A stretch of DNA of 64,000 nt from Bordetella genomosp. 11 (GTDB lineage: Bacteria > Pseudomonadota > Gammaproteobacteria > Burkholderiales > Burkholderiaceae_B). Below, in pieces: positions 26,158 through 35,044 of this stretch (its first letter is position 1; every line of letters starts with the position of its first letter). A program made the position numbers and the translations under genes. The notes beneath the pieces were generated by a model. That model worked only from the letters and a program-made list of their open reading frames with translations, was not told the origin of the DNA and ran no database searches. Where the stretch lies: NCBI RefSeq assembly GCF_002261215.1, contig NZ_NEVS01000004.1, positions 992,001-1,056,000 of the forward strand, written 5' to 3'.

Positions 26158-27360
26158 ATGGGCTTACTCGCAGACCGGGTCAATCGCATCAAGCCGTCTC
26201 CCAGCTCGATGGCGGGGCAGCGCGCGCGCGAATTGCGCGCCAGCGGGCGCGATATCCTGGGACTTACCGCCGGCGAGCCCGATTTCGACACTCCCGAAAA
26301 CATCATCGAGGCTGCCATGCGCGCCATGGCGCAATCGCGCACCAAATACACCGATGTGGGCGGCACGCCGGAGCTGAAGGCGGCCATCGCGGACAAGTTC
26401 AAGCGGGAGAACCGCCTGGATTACAAGAAGGAAGAAATCATCGCGGGCACGGGTGGCAAGCAGGTGATCTTCAACGCCTTGATGTGCACGGTGGGCAAGG
26501 GCGACGAGGTCATCGTGCCGGCACCGTACTGGGTGTCGTATCCGGATATCGCGCTGCTTGCCGGCGCCACTCCCGTCTTCGCGCCGACGCGGGTCGAGGA
26601 CGGCTTCAAGCTGTGCCCCGACGAACTGGAGCGCGCCATCACACCGCGCACGCGGTGGCTGATACTGAACGCGCCGAACAATCCCAGCGGCGCGACGTAT
26701 TCCGCCCAGGAGCTGCAAGCGCTGGCGCAGGTGCTGCTGCGCCATCCTCAGGTGTGGATCCTCTCGGACGATATGTACGAACACATCCTCTACGACGGGC
26801 GCCGGTTCAGCACCATGGCAGAGGTCGAACCGGAACTGAAGTCGCGCACGCTGACGGTAAACGGCGTATCCAAAGCCTATGCCATGACGGGATGGCGCAT
26901 CGGCTACGCGGGCGGCCCGGGCGAACTGATCAAGGCGATGACCAAGCTGCAGTCGCAGAGCACGTCCAACCCATCGTCCATCAGCCAGGCCGCCGCGCGC
27001 GAGGCGCTGGACGGCCCGCAGGATTTCATCGCGCAACGCACGGCAATCTTCCAGCAGCGGCGCGATTTCCTGGTGGGTACCTTGAACGATATCCCCGGGA
27101 TCCGGTGCCATGTGCCGGAAGGCGCCTTCTATGCCTTTCCTTCCTGCGCACAACTGATGGGACGCCGGACGCCGCAGGGCAGGGCATTGTGCAGCGACGA
27201 GGACTTCATCATGTATCTGCTGGAAGAAGTGGACTTCGCCGTTCTGCAGGGCGCGGCCTACGGGGTGTCGCCGTACTTCCGCCTGTCGTTCGCCGCGTCC
27301 ATGGATACCATCAAGGAAGGCTGCGACCGCCTGCGGCGCGCCTGCGAACGACTTGCCTGA
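26158..27360 (+). CDS. Class I/II PLP-dependent aminotransferase, aspartate aminotransferase-like
   Basis: The 400-residue enzyme has fold type I features: GEPDFDTPENI near the start, the substrate/PLP segment NAPNNPSGATYS, D204/D205 with Y207 in SDDMYEH (pyridine-N contact) and the Schiff-base lysine K239 in NGVSKAYAMTGWRIGY. The C-terminal Arg for the alpha-carboxylate is in SPYFRLSFA. This matches the Igamma-type aspartate/prephenate aminotransferase subgroup. The ATG at 26158 was chosen over an open frame from 26023 because AAAGGA precedes it and the family starts with a short amphipathic helix. It stands alone, divergent from a LysR gene. Confidence 0.9.
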   Translation: MGLLADRVNRIKPSPSSMAGQRARELRASGRDILGLTAGEPDFDTPENIIEAAMRAMAQSRTKYTDVGGTPELKAAIADKFKRENRLDYKKEEIIAGTGGKQVIFNALMCTVGKGDEVIVPAPYWVSYPDIALLAGATPVFAPTRVEDGFKLCPDELERAITPRTRWLILNAPNNPSGATYSAQELQALAQVLLRHPQVWILSDDMYEHILYDGRRFSTMAEVEPELKSRTLTVNGVSKAYAMTGWRIGYAGGPGELIKAMTKLQSQSTSNPSSISQAAAREALDGPQDFIAQRTAIFQQRRDFLVGTLNDIPGIRCHVPEGAFYAFPSCAQLMGRRTPQGRALCSDEDFIMYLLEEVDFAVLQGAAYGVSPYFRLSFAASMDTIKEGCDRLRRACERLA

Positions 27361-27379
27361 GGCTAGTCCCCGCGCCGCA

Positions 27380-27628
27380 TCACCGCGCATTGCGGGCAGG
27401 CGTGATGGCCGCCGGCAATCGACGTCCATTATCGGCGGGAGCCGGGTGCGCGGGGGATTCCGCCCGCGTTGTGCCGGCCGGCGCGGCAGGTGCACGGCTT
27501 GCCCGGGACAAGTGGCGGACGGTCTGGGGCGGTTGGCCCAGCACGCGCAGGAATGCGCGCCGCATTTGCTCACGATCGGAAAAGCCGAGGCCCTGGGCGG
27601 CTTCATCACCCTGTTCCTGGACCCGCAT
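27380..27628 (-). pseudogene. C-terminal remnant of an AraC-family (GlxA-like) regulator
   Basis: The encoded piece reads GLGFSDREQMRRAFLRVLGQ followed by PPQTVRH, which matches the second helix-turn-helix and C-terminal signature of AraC-type regulators. The usual 200 or more residues of N-terminal domain and the first helix-turn-helix are absent upstream. After the motif the frame continues into a Pro/Ala-rich tail to 27380. It is probably a decayed gene; no other convincing gene lies in the 363 bases between the aminotransferase and the SRPBCC gene. Confidence 0.55.
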
Positions 27629-27723
27629 TACCTAAGCCTGGTCGGGGTGGGGCTCATCGCGCTGTCGATTGTCGTGGCGGAAGCTGCCCATCGCGGCATC
27701 GCGCGACCGTCCCTCCGTGTGCA

Positions 27724-28170
27724 TCACAGCCGTCCTTTCTGAAGAAAACGCTGGAGCTTGTTCAGCGCGCTGTTCCAACCCTGGCAGTGATCATCGCGAT
27801 TAGCGACACTGCCGAGGCCCTCCTGCCTCAAAGTGAGTTCCGTTTTCCCTTCACTGTGCTGGAACGTCAGCGTGATCACGCTTTGCCGGGACGGATCGCC
27901 ATCCCATCCCCAGCTAAATGACAGCGTCTTCGGTCGGTCGATAGTCATAAATCTGCCGGAAACCGGCAGGCGAGAGCCGTCCGACATTTGCATGTCGATG
28001 TGATACTTGCCGTCGACATACGCCTCCAGAACGGGCACTTTGCAGCTGATGCCTTCGGGTCCGATCCACGCTTGCCATTGCTCCCGCGTCAGCCAGGCAT
28101 CGAACACCTCCTCGGGCGATGCGTCGAAAACCCGGGTGATCACGAGCGTCGTTTCGTCGTCGATGTTCAC
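27724..28170 (-). CDS. SRPBCC/AHSA1-domain protein
   Basis: The 148-residue protein begins TLVITRVFDASPEEVFDAWL and contains WIGPEGISCKVPVLEAYVDG, the usual opening of the Aha1-like START-fold family. It ends in a long C-terminal helix (HCQGWNSALNKLQRFL). Such small proteins bind hydrophobic ligands in a cavity and are commonly paired with ArsR-type repressors, exactly as here. The start overlaps the ArsR stop by four bases. Function beyond ligand binding is unknown. Confidence 0.88.
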   Translation of the reverse strand: MNIDDETTLVITRVFDASPEEVFDAWLTREQWQAWIGPEGISCKVPVLEAYVDGKYHIDMQMSDGSRLPVSGRFMTIDRPKTLSFSWGWDGDPSRQSVITLTFQHSEGKTELTLRQEGLGSVANRDDHCQGWNSALNKLQRFLQKGRL

Positions 28171-28499
28171 GATATTTCCTTTGGAGAGTTTTTCAGGTGG
28201 TCATCGAGCCGCCCAAGGCTCGCGGTCCAGAAGCGGCGGCTGAAATCGAGCCATTGCTGGGCACTGGCCAGCGTTTCCGGGCGCAGGCGGCAGACTCGCT
28301 GTTTGCCCCGCCGTTCGTTGACGATCAGCTCCGCATCCTCCAGCACTTTGAGGTGCCGCGAGATCGCCGGCGCCGAAATCGTGAACGGCTCGCCGAGCAT
28401 TCCAACAGTCGCCTCTCCCTGCGCCAAACGAACAAGGATCGCCCGCCGGGTAGCGTCGGCCAACGCGTTGAAGACAGGGTCAAGTGAATCCATAACCAA
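28167..28499 (-). CDS. ArsR-family winged-helix repressor
   Basis: The 110-residue protein shows the ArsR/SmtB core: FNALADATRRAILVRLAQGE, then EPFTISAPAISRHLKVLEDA as the recognition helix and VNERRGKQRVCRL as the wing. No Cys pair typical of metal sensors is seen, so an organic ligand or none is likely. It is the first gene of a two-gene operon with an SRPBCC protein. Its promoter is AT-rich and contains a dyad, consistent with autorepression. Confidence 0.9.
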   Translation of the reverse strand: MVMDSLDPVFNALADATRRAILVRLAQGEATVGMLGEPFTISAPAISRHLKVLEDAELIVNERRGKQRVCRLRPETLASAQQWLDFSRRFWTASLGRLDDHLKNSPKEIS

Positions 28500-28531
28500 T
28501 ATGTTAATTCACGAATTAGTTAAGTCAAGTG
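28500..28531 (-). promoter_or_regulatory. Promoter and dyad operator of the ArsR/SRPBCC operon
   Basis: On the minus strand TTGACT is followed after 16 bases by TAACAT. Between them lies AATTC-AC-GAATT, a perfect dyad (28507-28518 on the plus strand). The position suits ArsR autorepression. Confidence 0.5.
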
Positions 28532-28846
28532 TATTTTTCGACCCCTCGTTTCCGCGTCAAGTTGGTATGTGCGTACGGTCGCAGCGGCTTGGAAAGGGGC
28601 GCTCGACTCGGGGCACGGCAAGCAGATCCCCGACGGATGCTGGACCGCTGAGGACCATCTCGCGCTGCTTTCCAGCAACGGAAATGGCGGACTGCTGGAC
28701 GGTGCTGATCAGGGGAGCGTTCCGAACGATGCTGCATTGGCGATGAGGCCAGCTCTCTACATCGCCTTGAATGAAAAGGTTCGAGGCCAGAACGCGGTTC
28801 TGGCAAACAATGGGAAATACGGGGACCCCGGCGGCCGTATTTCCAT
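28532..28846. other. Intergenic stretch with no recognisable gene
   Basis: About 315 bases between the ArsR promoter and the tRNA terminator. Open frames on both strands are short and lack recognisable patterns. I see nothing else in it. Confidence 0.5.
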
Positions 28847-28874
28847 AGCAAAACAGCGCCTTTCGGCGCTGTTT
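28847..28874 (-). terminator. Intrinsic terminator of the tRNA-Ala gene
   Basis: On the minus strand, AAACAGCGCC and GGCGCTGTTT form a perfect 10-pair stem closed by a GAAA tetraloop, and the 3' arm runs into TTTTGC. It begins about 30 bases after the tRNA 3' end. Confidence 0.85.
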
Positions 28875-28904
28875 CGGACATCCGTGGACGTCGCTGGAAT
28901 CTGG

Positions 28905-28980
<76 letters not shown>

Positions 28981-29548
28981 ACATCAAGCAAGTCCGCAAC
29001 TATACCAGAAAACTTTTAGCCCGGGCGCGCCTCCCGTGCGGGGTTTCGCGGCCTCAGGAAGGCATTTTTTTGCCCGCCAGGCAGTGATATATGTGTGTAT
29101 CAAGACATGTTGTTACATAACCACAATGTCGCTTCGTACCACCGGCAAAAGCCGATTTTCTAGGGTTTCCCCTCGTCGTTACATTGTCGTCTCTTGGCCC
29201 GGGCCCGGAAATCGTACAGATTTCGCAGAAGTTGGACCAAATTGGCAGGAGTTCTTACTGTAGAGCATGCAAGTGTGCTGTTGGGCTTACAAATGTGTCT
29301 ACGAAACGAAAGCGCCTGCGACCATAATATTTACATCTGCTTGAGACGTTATGAAATAAACCGCGTTTTTATGGAGTTGATGCAGCGTTGAACGAAACAG
29401 ACAATGCCCGCCGCAGTTTCGTCATAGCTGTTTCGTCGACCGTTCCTCTTAAAAAAACCTGTATGCGGAGCGGCACGTGCTGAGCGCGAAGTATTACAGC
29501 CGGGCAATCAGCTGTTACTCAACCACGATCACGCATCACGGGAAAGAC
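28981..29548 (+). promoter_or_regulatory. Long AT-richer leader of the adhesin secretion operon, with CGAAAC boxes
   Basis: This 568-base gap is clearly lower in G+C than its surroundings. It contains ACGAAAC at 29301 and 29392 and its complement GTTTCGT at 29416 and 29430; a fifth copy (GTTTCGT) is at 29557 just inside the first gene. The two copies at 29416 and 29430 are 14 bases apart. No protein-coding frame here is convincing. The region probably holds the promoter and regulator sites for the type I secretion operon, but I could not fix a promoter. Confidence 0.5.
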
Positions 29549-31132
29549 ATGCATTCGTTTCGTCTGAAGCATCTTGTTGCTGTACTTGCAACTGCCGCCG
29601 CCACTGCCGCCGTCGCTCAACCCAGCCAGCCCAACGGCCAGCTCGCCAAGCCTCCCGTCGTTCCGGCCACCAACGCACCGGTTGCGCAAGCCACGGGTGC
29701 CAAAGGCGCCGCCAGCCTGAACCAGGTCGTCGAGCAGACGCTGCTGACCAACCCGGAAATCCAGGCCCGCTACAACGACTTCCGTTCATCCCTGGAAGGG
29801 CAGAACGTCGCCCGCGGCGGGTTCCTGCCGCAAGTCAACACGCAAGGCTGGCTTGGCCATGAATGGCAAAGCAACCTGCCGGGCCAGGGCTCGGCCAGCT
29901 GGAACCGTCCCGGCTATACGGTCGAATTGCGCCAGTTGCTGTTCGACGGCTTCAAGACCTCCAATGACGTGAAGCAGGCCGGTTTCGAAAAACTGTCGCG
30001 CTTCTACGACCTGCTGGCCACCAGCGACGAAATGGCTTTCAACGCGACGCAGGCCTTCCTGGACGTCGAGCGTTACCGTGACCTGGAGTTGCTGGCGCGC
30101 CAGAACTACAGCCTGCACGAAGAAACGATGAAGCAGATCCGCGAGCGCGCGGATTCCGGTGTGGGCCGCCGGGTGGACCTGGAACAGGCCGGTGGCCGGC
30201 TGGCGTTGGCGCAGACCAACCTGATGACCGAAAGCGCCAACCTGAATGACGTGACCCAGCGCTTCCGCCGCGTCACCGGGCTGGATGTGCCGTCGACCCT
30301 GGCGCCGCCGCCCCGTCTGGAAGACAAGCTGCCCAAGGATCCGAAGAACTTCAACGATTCGCTGCGCAGCAATCCCGCTTTCCTCTCCAAGCAGGCGCTG
30401 CTGCAAGCCGCGGATGCCGGCGTGCAATCGTCCAAGGGCGCGTTCTCGCCCAAGTTCGAGTTCGTGGCGTCCAACGGCACGGATACGTCGCAGCCGGGTC
30501 CGGACTACAAGAACACGCGCAGCACCAACGTACAGGTCGTCATGTCGTACAACCTGTACCGCGGCGGCGCCGATTCGGCGCGGGTACGTCAGACGTCCGC
30601 CCAGAGCTATGCCGCGCGCGATGTCCGCAATTACACCTGCCGCAATATCCAGCAGGATCTGGCGATTGCCTGGAACAACGTGGTGCACCTGCGCCAGGCC
30701 CTGCCGTTCCTGCGCGACCACGAAGTGGCGACGACCAAGGTGCGCGATGCCTATCGCCAGCAGTTCCAGATCGGCCAGCGCACGCTGCTGGACTTGCTGG
30801 ACACGGAAAACGAATTGTTCGAATCGCGCCGCGCGCTGACCAATGCGCTGTACGACCTGCAGGTCGCGCAGTACCGCTGGCTGACGCTGTCGCACAAACT
30901 GCTGCCCGCGCTGGGCCTGCGTCCCGCCAACGACGAGACGCCGGAAGAGAACGGCAAGCTGCAGGTCAGCGACGAAGTCATCAAGCTGTGCAATTCGACG
31001 GTGCCCGATGCGTCGCGCCTGGAGCCCGTGAAGGTCAACTACAACAGCGGCATGACGCCCCCGGATCTCATCCCCGCGGGCAAATCCTCGCAACCCAGCC
31101 CGGCCCAGCCGGGTTCCTCCCCGAAGTGGTGA
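29549..31132 (+). CDS. lapE: TolC-family outer-membrane protein of the adhesin type I secretion system (LapE-like)
   Basis: The 527-residue protein has a signal peptide (about 1-23, ending AVA before QPS) and a Pro/Ala-rich linker. Two OEP repeats then form the beta-barrel/alpha-tunnel channel, with SLNQVVEQTLLTNPEIQARY opening the first and GAFSPKFEFVASNGT in the second half. RTLLDLLDTENELFESRRAL is the characteristic late helix of AggA/LapE-type members. The ATG at 29549 is chosen over an open frame from 29477 because it starts the signal peptide and is preceded by GGAAAG. With the exporter and adaptor downstream it forms the secretion channel in which the adhesin's N-terminal plug lodges. 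Confidence 0.92.
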   Translation: MHSFRLKHLVAVLATAAATAAVAQPSQPNGQLAKPPVVPATNAPVAQATGAKGAASLNQVVEQTLLTNPEIQARYNDFRSSLEGQNVARGGFLPQVNTQGWLGHEWQSNLPGQGSASWNRPGYTVELRQLLFDGFKTSNDVKQAGFEKLSRFYDLLATSDEMAFNATQAFLDVERYRDLELLARQNYSLHEETMKQIRERADSGVGRRVDLEQAGGRLALAQTNLMTESANLNDVTQRFRRVTGLDVPSTLAPPPRLEDKLPKDPKNFNDSLRSNPAFLSKQALLQAADAGVQSSKGAFSPKFEFVASNGTDTSQPGPDYKNTRSTNVQVVMSYNLYRGGADSARVRQTSAQSYAARDVRNYTCRNIQQDLAIAWNNVVHLRQALPFLRDHEVATTKVRDAYRQQFQIGQRTLLDLLDTENELFESRRALTNALYDLQVAQYRWLTLSHKLLPALGLRPANDETPEENGKLQVSDEVIKLCNSTVPDASRLEPVKVNYNSGMTPPDLIPAGKSSQPSPAQPGSSPKW

Positions 31133-31138
31133 TTTGCC

Positions 31139-31366
31139 ATGGCGACTCAAGGCGAAAAGGATCAGGACGGCGAATTTTCCAAGTTGGATCTGGACTTCGT
31201 TCGTGTACTCGAAGATCTGATAGACGCCTTGATCGCCAACGGCACGCTGCGGCTGACTGACCTGCCGCCGCACGCGCAGCGCAAGCTTAACGAGCGTAAG
31301 CAGCACCGGGCCCGGTTATCCGAACATCTGGATCTGTTGGACGATGAAGACGGACAAGTCATTTGA
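31139..31366 (+). CDS. Small hypothetical protein within the secretion operon
   Basis: The 75-residue protein is acidic and predicted helical, with LDLDFVRVLEDLIDALIANG and TLRLTDLPPHAQRKLNERK. It has no signal peptide or membrane span. It begins 6 bases after the TolC-like gene and overlaps the start of the exporter gene by 23 bases, which argues for a real, co-translated product. I do not recognise the family. A role as a small accessory to the exporter is possible from position only. Confidence 0.65.
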   Translation: MATQGEKDQDGEFSKLDLDFVRVLEDLIDALIANGTLRLTDLPPHAQRKLNERKQHRARLSEHLDLLDDEDGQVI

Positions 31367-33515
31367 CCGCTCGGTGGACTCGTGGCGCGTAGATCCGCGC
31401 GCGGTTCATGACGATCCCTTGCTGGAGTGCCTGGTCGAGCTGACCCGGGTGCATGGGGTCCCCGCGACGCCGCAGGCCTTGTCGGCCGGGCTGCCGCTGG
31501 TGGACCAGCGCCTGACGCCGGCGCTGCTGCCGCGCGCCGCGGCGCGGGCCCGCCTGTCGGCCCGCATGGTCAAGCGCGCGGTGGCGGAGATCCCGACGGA
31601 TATCCTGCCCGCGATCCTGCTGCTGCATGGCGAGCGCGCTTGCCTGCTGCTGGAGGCGCGCGAAGGCAAATACCTGATCAGCCATCCCGAGCTGGGCGCG
31701 GGTGCCGTGGAAATCAGCGCCGAAGAACTGGCGCAGGACTACACAGGCATGGCCTGTTTCGTGCGGCCGCAATTCCGCTTCGACGCCCGTTCGCCGGAAG
31801 TCGGCAAGGTGCGCGGCCGGCACTGGTTCTGGTCGGCGATATTCGAGAACCGCCGCCTGTACCGCGATGCCATCCTGGCGGCGGTGCTGATCAACGTGTT
31901 CGCCATGGCGATGCCGTTGTTCACGATGAACGTGTACGACCGCGTCGTGCCCAACAACGCGCTGGAGACCCTCTGGGTCCTGGTGGTGGGCATCGCCATC
32001 GTGGTCATCTTCAATACCATCCTGACCACGGCGCGCGCGCATGTCATCGACAGCGCCAGCAAGCGGGTCGACGTGAAGCTGTCGGCGCTTATCATGGAGC
32101 GGGTGCTGGATCTGCGCATGGAAGGGCGGCCGGCGTCGGTCGGCTCGTTCGCCGCCAATCTGCGTTCCTTCGAATCCATTCGCGACTTCATCGCATCGGC
32201 CAGCATCACGACCCTGGTGGACCTGCCGTTCGTGGTCATGTTCCTGCTCGTGCTGGCGTGGATTTCGCCGTGGATGGTCATTCCGCCGGTGGTCGCCATC
32301 GTCCTGATCGTGCTGGTGTCGCTGGCCGCGCAGTTCCGCATGGAAACGCTGACCATGGCGTCCTACCAGGCATCGTCGCAGCGCAATGCGACCCTGGTGG
32401 AGGCCCTGACCGGCTTCGAGACGGTCAAGACGCTGAATGCCCAGGGCGCGATGCAGCGGAACTGGGAGCGCTCGACCGAGTACATCGCCAATATCAGCAG
32501 CAAGCTCAAGCTGATGTCCAGCACGACGGTCGGTTTCGTCGCCGCGATGCAGCAGCTGGTATCCGTGGCGGTGGTGACCATCGGCGTGTACCTTGCCCAC
32601 GATTCGGCGGTGTCCATGGGCGGCATCATCGCGGCGTCGATGATCTCCGGCCGCTGCCTGATCCCGCTGGGCCAGGTGGCCGGACTGTTGCTGCAGTACC
32701 AGAACGCCCGCACCTCGCTGGGGTCGATCGACAACTACATGCAGCTGCCCGTGGAACGCCCGGAAACTGCGGAATTCCTGCACCGTCCGGTCTTCCACGG
32801 ATCCGTCGAGTTCCGCGACGTGACGTTCGCCTATCCCGGCGCGGCGCAGCCCGTGCTGCGCAATGTGTCCTTCAAGCTGAACCCGGGCGACAAGGTCGGC
32901 ATCATCGGGCGCATCGGCTCCGGCAAGACCACGCTGGAAAAACTGATCATGGGCCTTTACCAGCCCACGGAAGGGACGGTGCTGCTGGACGGCGTCGACG
33001 TCCGCCAGATCGATCCGGCGGACCTGCGCCGCGCGATCGGCTATGTGCCGCAGGATCCGGTGCTGTTCTATGGCAGCCTGAAGCACAACATCGCCATGGG
33101 CGCGCCCTACGCGGATGACGCCAGCATCCTGGCGGCGGCCGAGGTCGCCGGCGTTAGCGAATTCGCCAATGTGCATCCGGACGGCTTCGACATGCTGATC
33201 GGCGAACGCGGCGAATCGCTGTCGGGCGGCCAGCGGCAGTCCGTGGCGATATCGCGGGCGCTGATCAACGATCCGCCGGTGCTGCTGCTGGATGAGCCCA
33301 GCAGCAACATGGACCACCAGAGCGAATCGCGCCTGCGCGGCCAGTTGGCGGCGGCCGGGTCCAACAAGACGATGTTCCTCATCACGCACCGCACCGCACT
33401 GCTCGAGTTGGTGAACCGCCTGATCGTGATCGATGGCGGCCGCGTCGTGGCCGACGGTCCCAAGGAACAGGTGGTGGAAGCGTTGCGCACGGGCCGGGTG
33501 GGACGAGGGAGCTGA
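31344..33515 (+). CDS. lapB: Type I secretion ABC exporter with C39-like domain (LapB-like)
   Basis: The 723-residue protein has an N-terminal C39-peptidase-like domain (about 25-150) that lacks the catalytic Cys, as in HlyB-type exporters that bind rather than cleave their cargo. A six-span transmembrane domain follows (about 165-450; VLINVFAMAMPLFTMNVYDR is its first helix region). The ATPase domain has Walker A GRIGSGKT at 522-529, signature LSGGQRQ at 626-632 and Walker B ending at D650-E-P. This is the LapB/RTX-exporter arrangement. It powers export of the giant adhesin from the cytoplasm through the TolC-like channel. The coding frame overlaps the preceding small gene. Confidence 0.93.
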   Translation: MKTDKSFDRSVDSWRVDPRAVHDDPLLECLVELTRVHGVPATPQALSAGLPLVDQRLTPALLPRAAARARLSARMVKRAVAEIPTDILPAILLLHGERACLLLEAREGKYLISHPELGAGAVEISAEELAQDYTGMACFVRPQFRFDARSPEVGKVRGRHWFWSAIFENRRLYRDAILAAVLINVFAMAMPLFTMNVYDRVVPNNALETLWVLVVGIAIVVIFNTILTTARAHVIDSASKRVDVKLSALIMERVLDLRMEGRPASVGSFAANLRSFESIRDFIASASITTLVDLPFVVMFLLVLAWISPWMVIPPVVAIVLIVLVSLAAQFRMETLTMASYQASSQRNATLVEALTGFETVKTLNAQGAMQRNWERSTEYIANISSKLKLMSSTTVGFVAAMQQLVSVAVVTIGVYLAHDSAVSMGGIIAASMISGRCLIPLGQVAGLLLQYQNARTSLGSIDNYMQLPVERPETAEFLHRPVFHGSVEFRDVTFAYPGAAQPVLRNVSFKLNPGDKVGIIGRIGSGKTTLEKLIMGLYQPTEGTVLLDGVDVRQIDPADLRRAIGYVPQDPVLFYGSLKHNIAMGAPYADDASILAAAEVAGVSEFANVHPDGFDMLIGERGESLSGGQRQSVAISRALINDPPVLLLDEPSSNMDHQSESRLRGQLAAAGSNKTMFLITHRTALLELVNRLIVIDGGRVVADGPKEQVVEALRTGRVGRGS

Positions 33516-33517
33516 GC

Positions 33518-34939
33518 ATGGACACGCATGTCGCGAACGAAAGCGGTTCGTTCCTGGGGACCCTCGTGCGTCTGCCACGGACGCTGTTCGTCAAGCTGTT
33601 CGACGTCCTGCTGGACGGCGAGGAGCGGGGCAAGCCCAAGGTGACGACCGGCTACGCCGGCAATGCCGAGTGGGCGATCTACCATTCCGACGCGCGCGGC
33701 GCGCGCGTGCTGCTCTGGACCTCGCTGGTCGTGGTGGCCGGCCTGCTGGTGTGGGCGGCGTACAGCCCCATCGACGAAGTGGTCCGCGGCGAAGGCAAGG
33801 TCGTGCCCTCCCGCCAGGTGCAGGTGGTGCAAAGCCTGGACGGCGGCGTGGTCAAGGAGATCATGGTCAGGCCCGGGCAGACTGTCGAACCCGGCCAGAT
33901 CCTGCTCAAGATCGACCCCACCCGGTTCAATTCCTCGCTGGGCGAAAACCAGGCCGAGTACCTGTCGCTGGAAGCCAAGGCCGCGCGCCTGCATGCTTTG
34001 GCGACCGGCGAACCTTTCGAGGTGCCGGAGGAAGTCCAGGAGAAGCTGCCCGCGGCGGCCGAAGCCGAGCGCAATGCCTGGATCCAGCGCACCAACGAAT
34101 TGAACGCCACGATCAACGTCGCTAAGGAACAGGTCAAGCAGCGCCAGGAAGAACTGCGCGAAACGCAGGCCAAGCGCGACCAGGCATCGACGACCTGCGC
34201 GTTGACGTCGCGGGAACTTACCGTGACACGTCCGCTGTTGAGCAGCGGCGCGGTTTCCGAGGTCGATTTGCTGCGCCTGCAGCGCGACGTCGCCAAGAGC
34301 TGCGGCGACCAGAAGGCCGCCGAGGCCCAGATCGATCGTATCCAGGCATCGATCCAGGAAGCGCTGAGCAAGACCAAGGAGGCGGAACTGAACATCCGCA
34401 ACCAGGCGCGCAGCGACCTGTCCGATACCACCACCAAGCTGCGTACCTTGCGCGAGGGCAAGCTCGCGCTGGCCGACAAGGTCAAGCTGGCGGAAATCCG
34501 CTCGCCGGTGCGCGGCACCGTCAAGACGCTGCTGGCCAATACGGTGGGCGGGGTGGTGCAGCCGGGCAAGGACATCATCGAGATCGTCCCGACCGACGAT
34601 ACGCTGCTGCTCGAGGTGCGCGTCCTGCCGCGCGATATCGGCTTCCTGCACCCGCAGGAGAAGGCTCAGGTCAAATTCACCGCCTACGATTTCTCGATCT
34701 ACGGCGGCCTGGAGGGCGTGGTGGAGCAGATCGGCGCCGATACGGTGACCGACGAGCGCGGTAACTCCTTCTATATCGTCCGGGTCCGGACCTCGAAAGC
34801 CACGGTCGGCGACCAGCACCTGCCCATTATTCCCGGCATGGTCGCCGAAGTGCATATCCTGACCGGCAAGCGGACGGTGCTGCAGTACCTGCTCAAACCC
34901 ATCCTGCGCGCCAAAGAGAACGCATTCACCGAACGTTAG
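33518..34939 (+). CDS. lapC: HlyD-family periplasmic adaptor of the adhesin exporter (LapC-like)
   Basis: The 473-residue protein has a cytoplasmic N-terminus and one membrane span (about 62-84, LLWTSLVVVAGLLVWAAYSP). The lipoyl/barrel-sandwich half-motif VVPSRQVQVVQSLDGGVVKE follows, then a long coiled coil (about 180-320) and a beta-barrel region with VRGTVKTLLANTVGGVVQPG. The C-terminal segment PIIPGMVAEVHILTGKRTVL is standard for HlyD-type adaptors. It links the inner-membrane ABC exporter to the outer-membrane channel. It starts 2 bases after the exporter stop, so the two are surely co-transcribed. Confidence 0.93.
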   Translation: MDTHVANESGSFLGTLVRLPRTLFVKLFDVLLDGEERGKPKVTTGYAGNAEWAIYHSDARGARVLLWTSLVVVAGLLVWAAYSPIDEVVRGEGKVVPSRQVQVVQSLDGGVVKEIMVRPGQTVEPGQILLKIDPTRFNSSLGENQAEYLSLEAKAARLHALATGEPFEVPEEVQEKLPAAAEAERNAWIQRTNELNATINVAKEQVKQRQEELRETQAKRDQASTTCALTSRELTVTRPLLSSGAVSEVDLLRLQRDVAKSCGDQKAAEAQIDRIQASIQEALSKTKEAELNIRNQARSDLSDTTTKLRTLREGKLALADKVKLAEIRSPVRGTVKTLLANTVGGVVQPGKDIIEIVPTDDTLLLEVRVLPRDIGFLHPQEKAQVKFTAYDFSIYGGLEGVVEQIGADTVTDERGNSFYIVRVRTSKATVGDQHLPIIPGMVAEVHILTGKRTVLQYLLKPILRAKENAFTER

Positions 34940-35044
34940 CAGGCTGGCTCGATTCAATAGTCCGTACGTTCCTTCGGATTCCCATCCGCATACCTGTCGC
35001 GGCGCGTCACGTCGCGCGGCGGCAGGCTACTGGAAGAGGTATTG

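Noticed and set aside
27600..27742. Hydrophobic plus-strand segment YLSLVGVGLIALSIVVAEAA as a membrane protein fragment
   Set aside because: It overlaps the AraC remnant on the other strand, is only about 40 codons of sensible sequence and matches no family I know.
29150..29180. BvgA-type heptads in the secretion-operon leader
   Set aside because: TTTCTAGGG-TTTCC resembles only part of the heptad consensus, without the inverted pair and spacing that BvgA sites require.
29036..29391. Short plus-strand frames in the leader before the TolC-like gene
   Set aside because: They lack ribosome binding sites and protein-like composition, and lie in an AT-richer region better explained as regulatory.
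31344..31800. C39 peptidase activity of the exporter
   Set aside because: The domain lacks the catalytic Cys near its start (the segment is LTRVHGVPATP), so it is a C39-like binding domain, not a leader peptidase.
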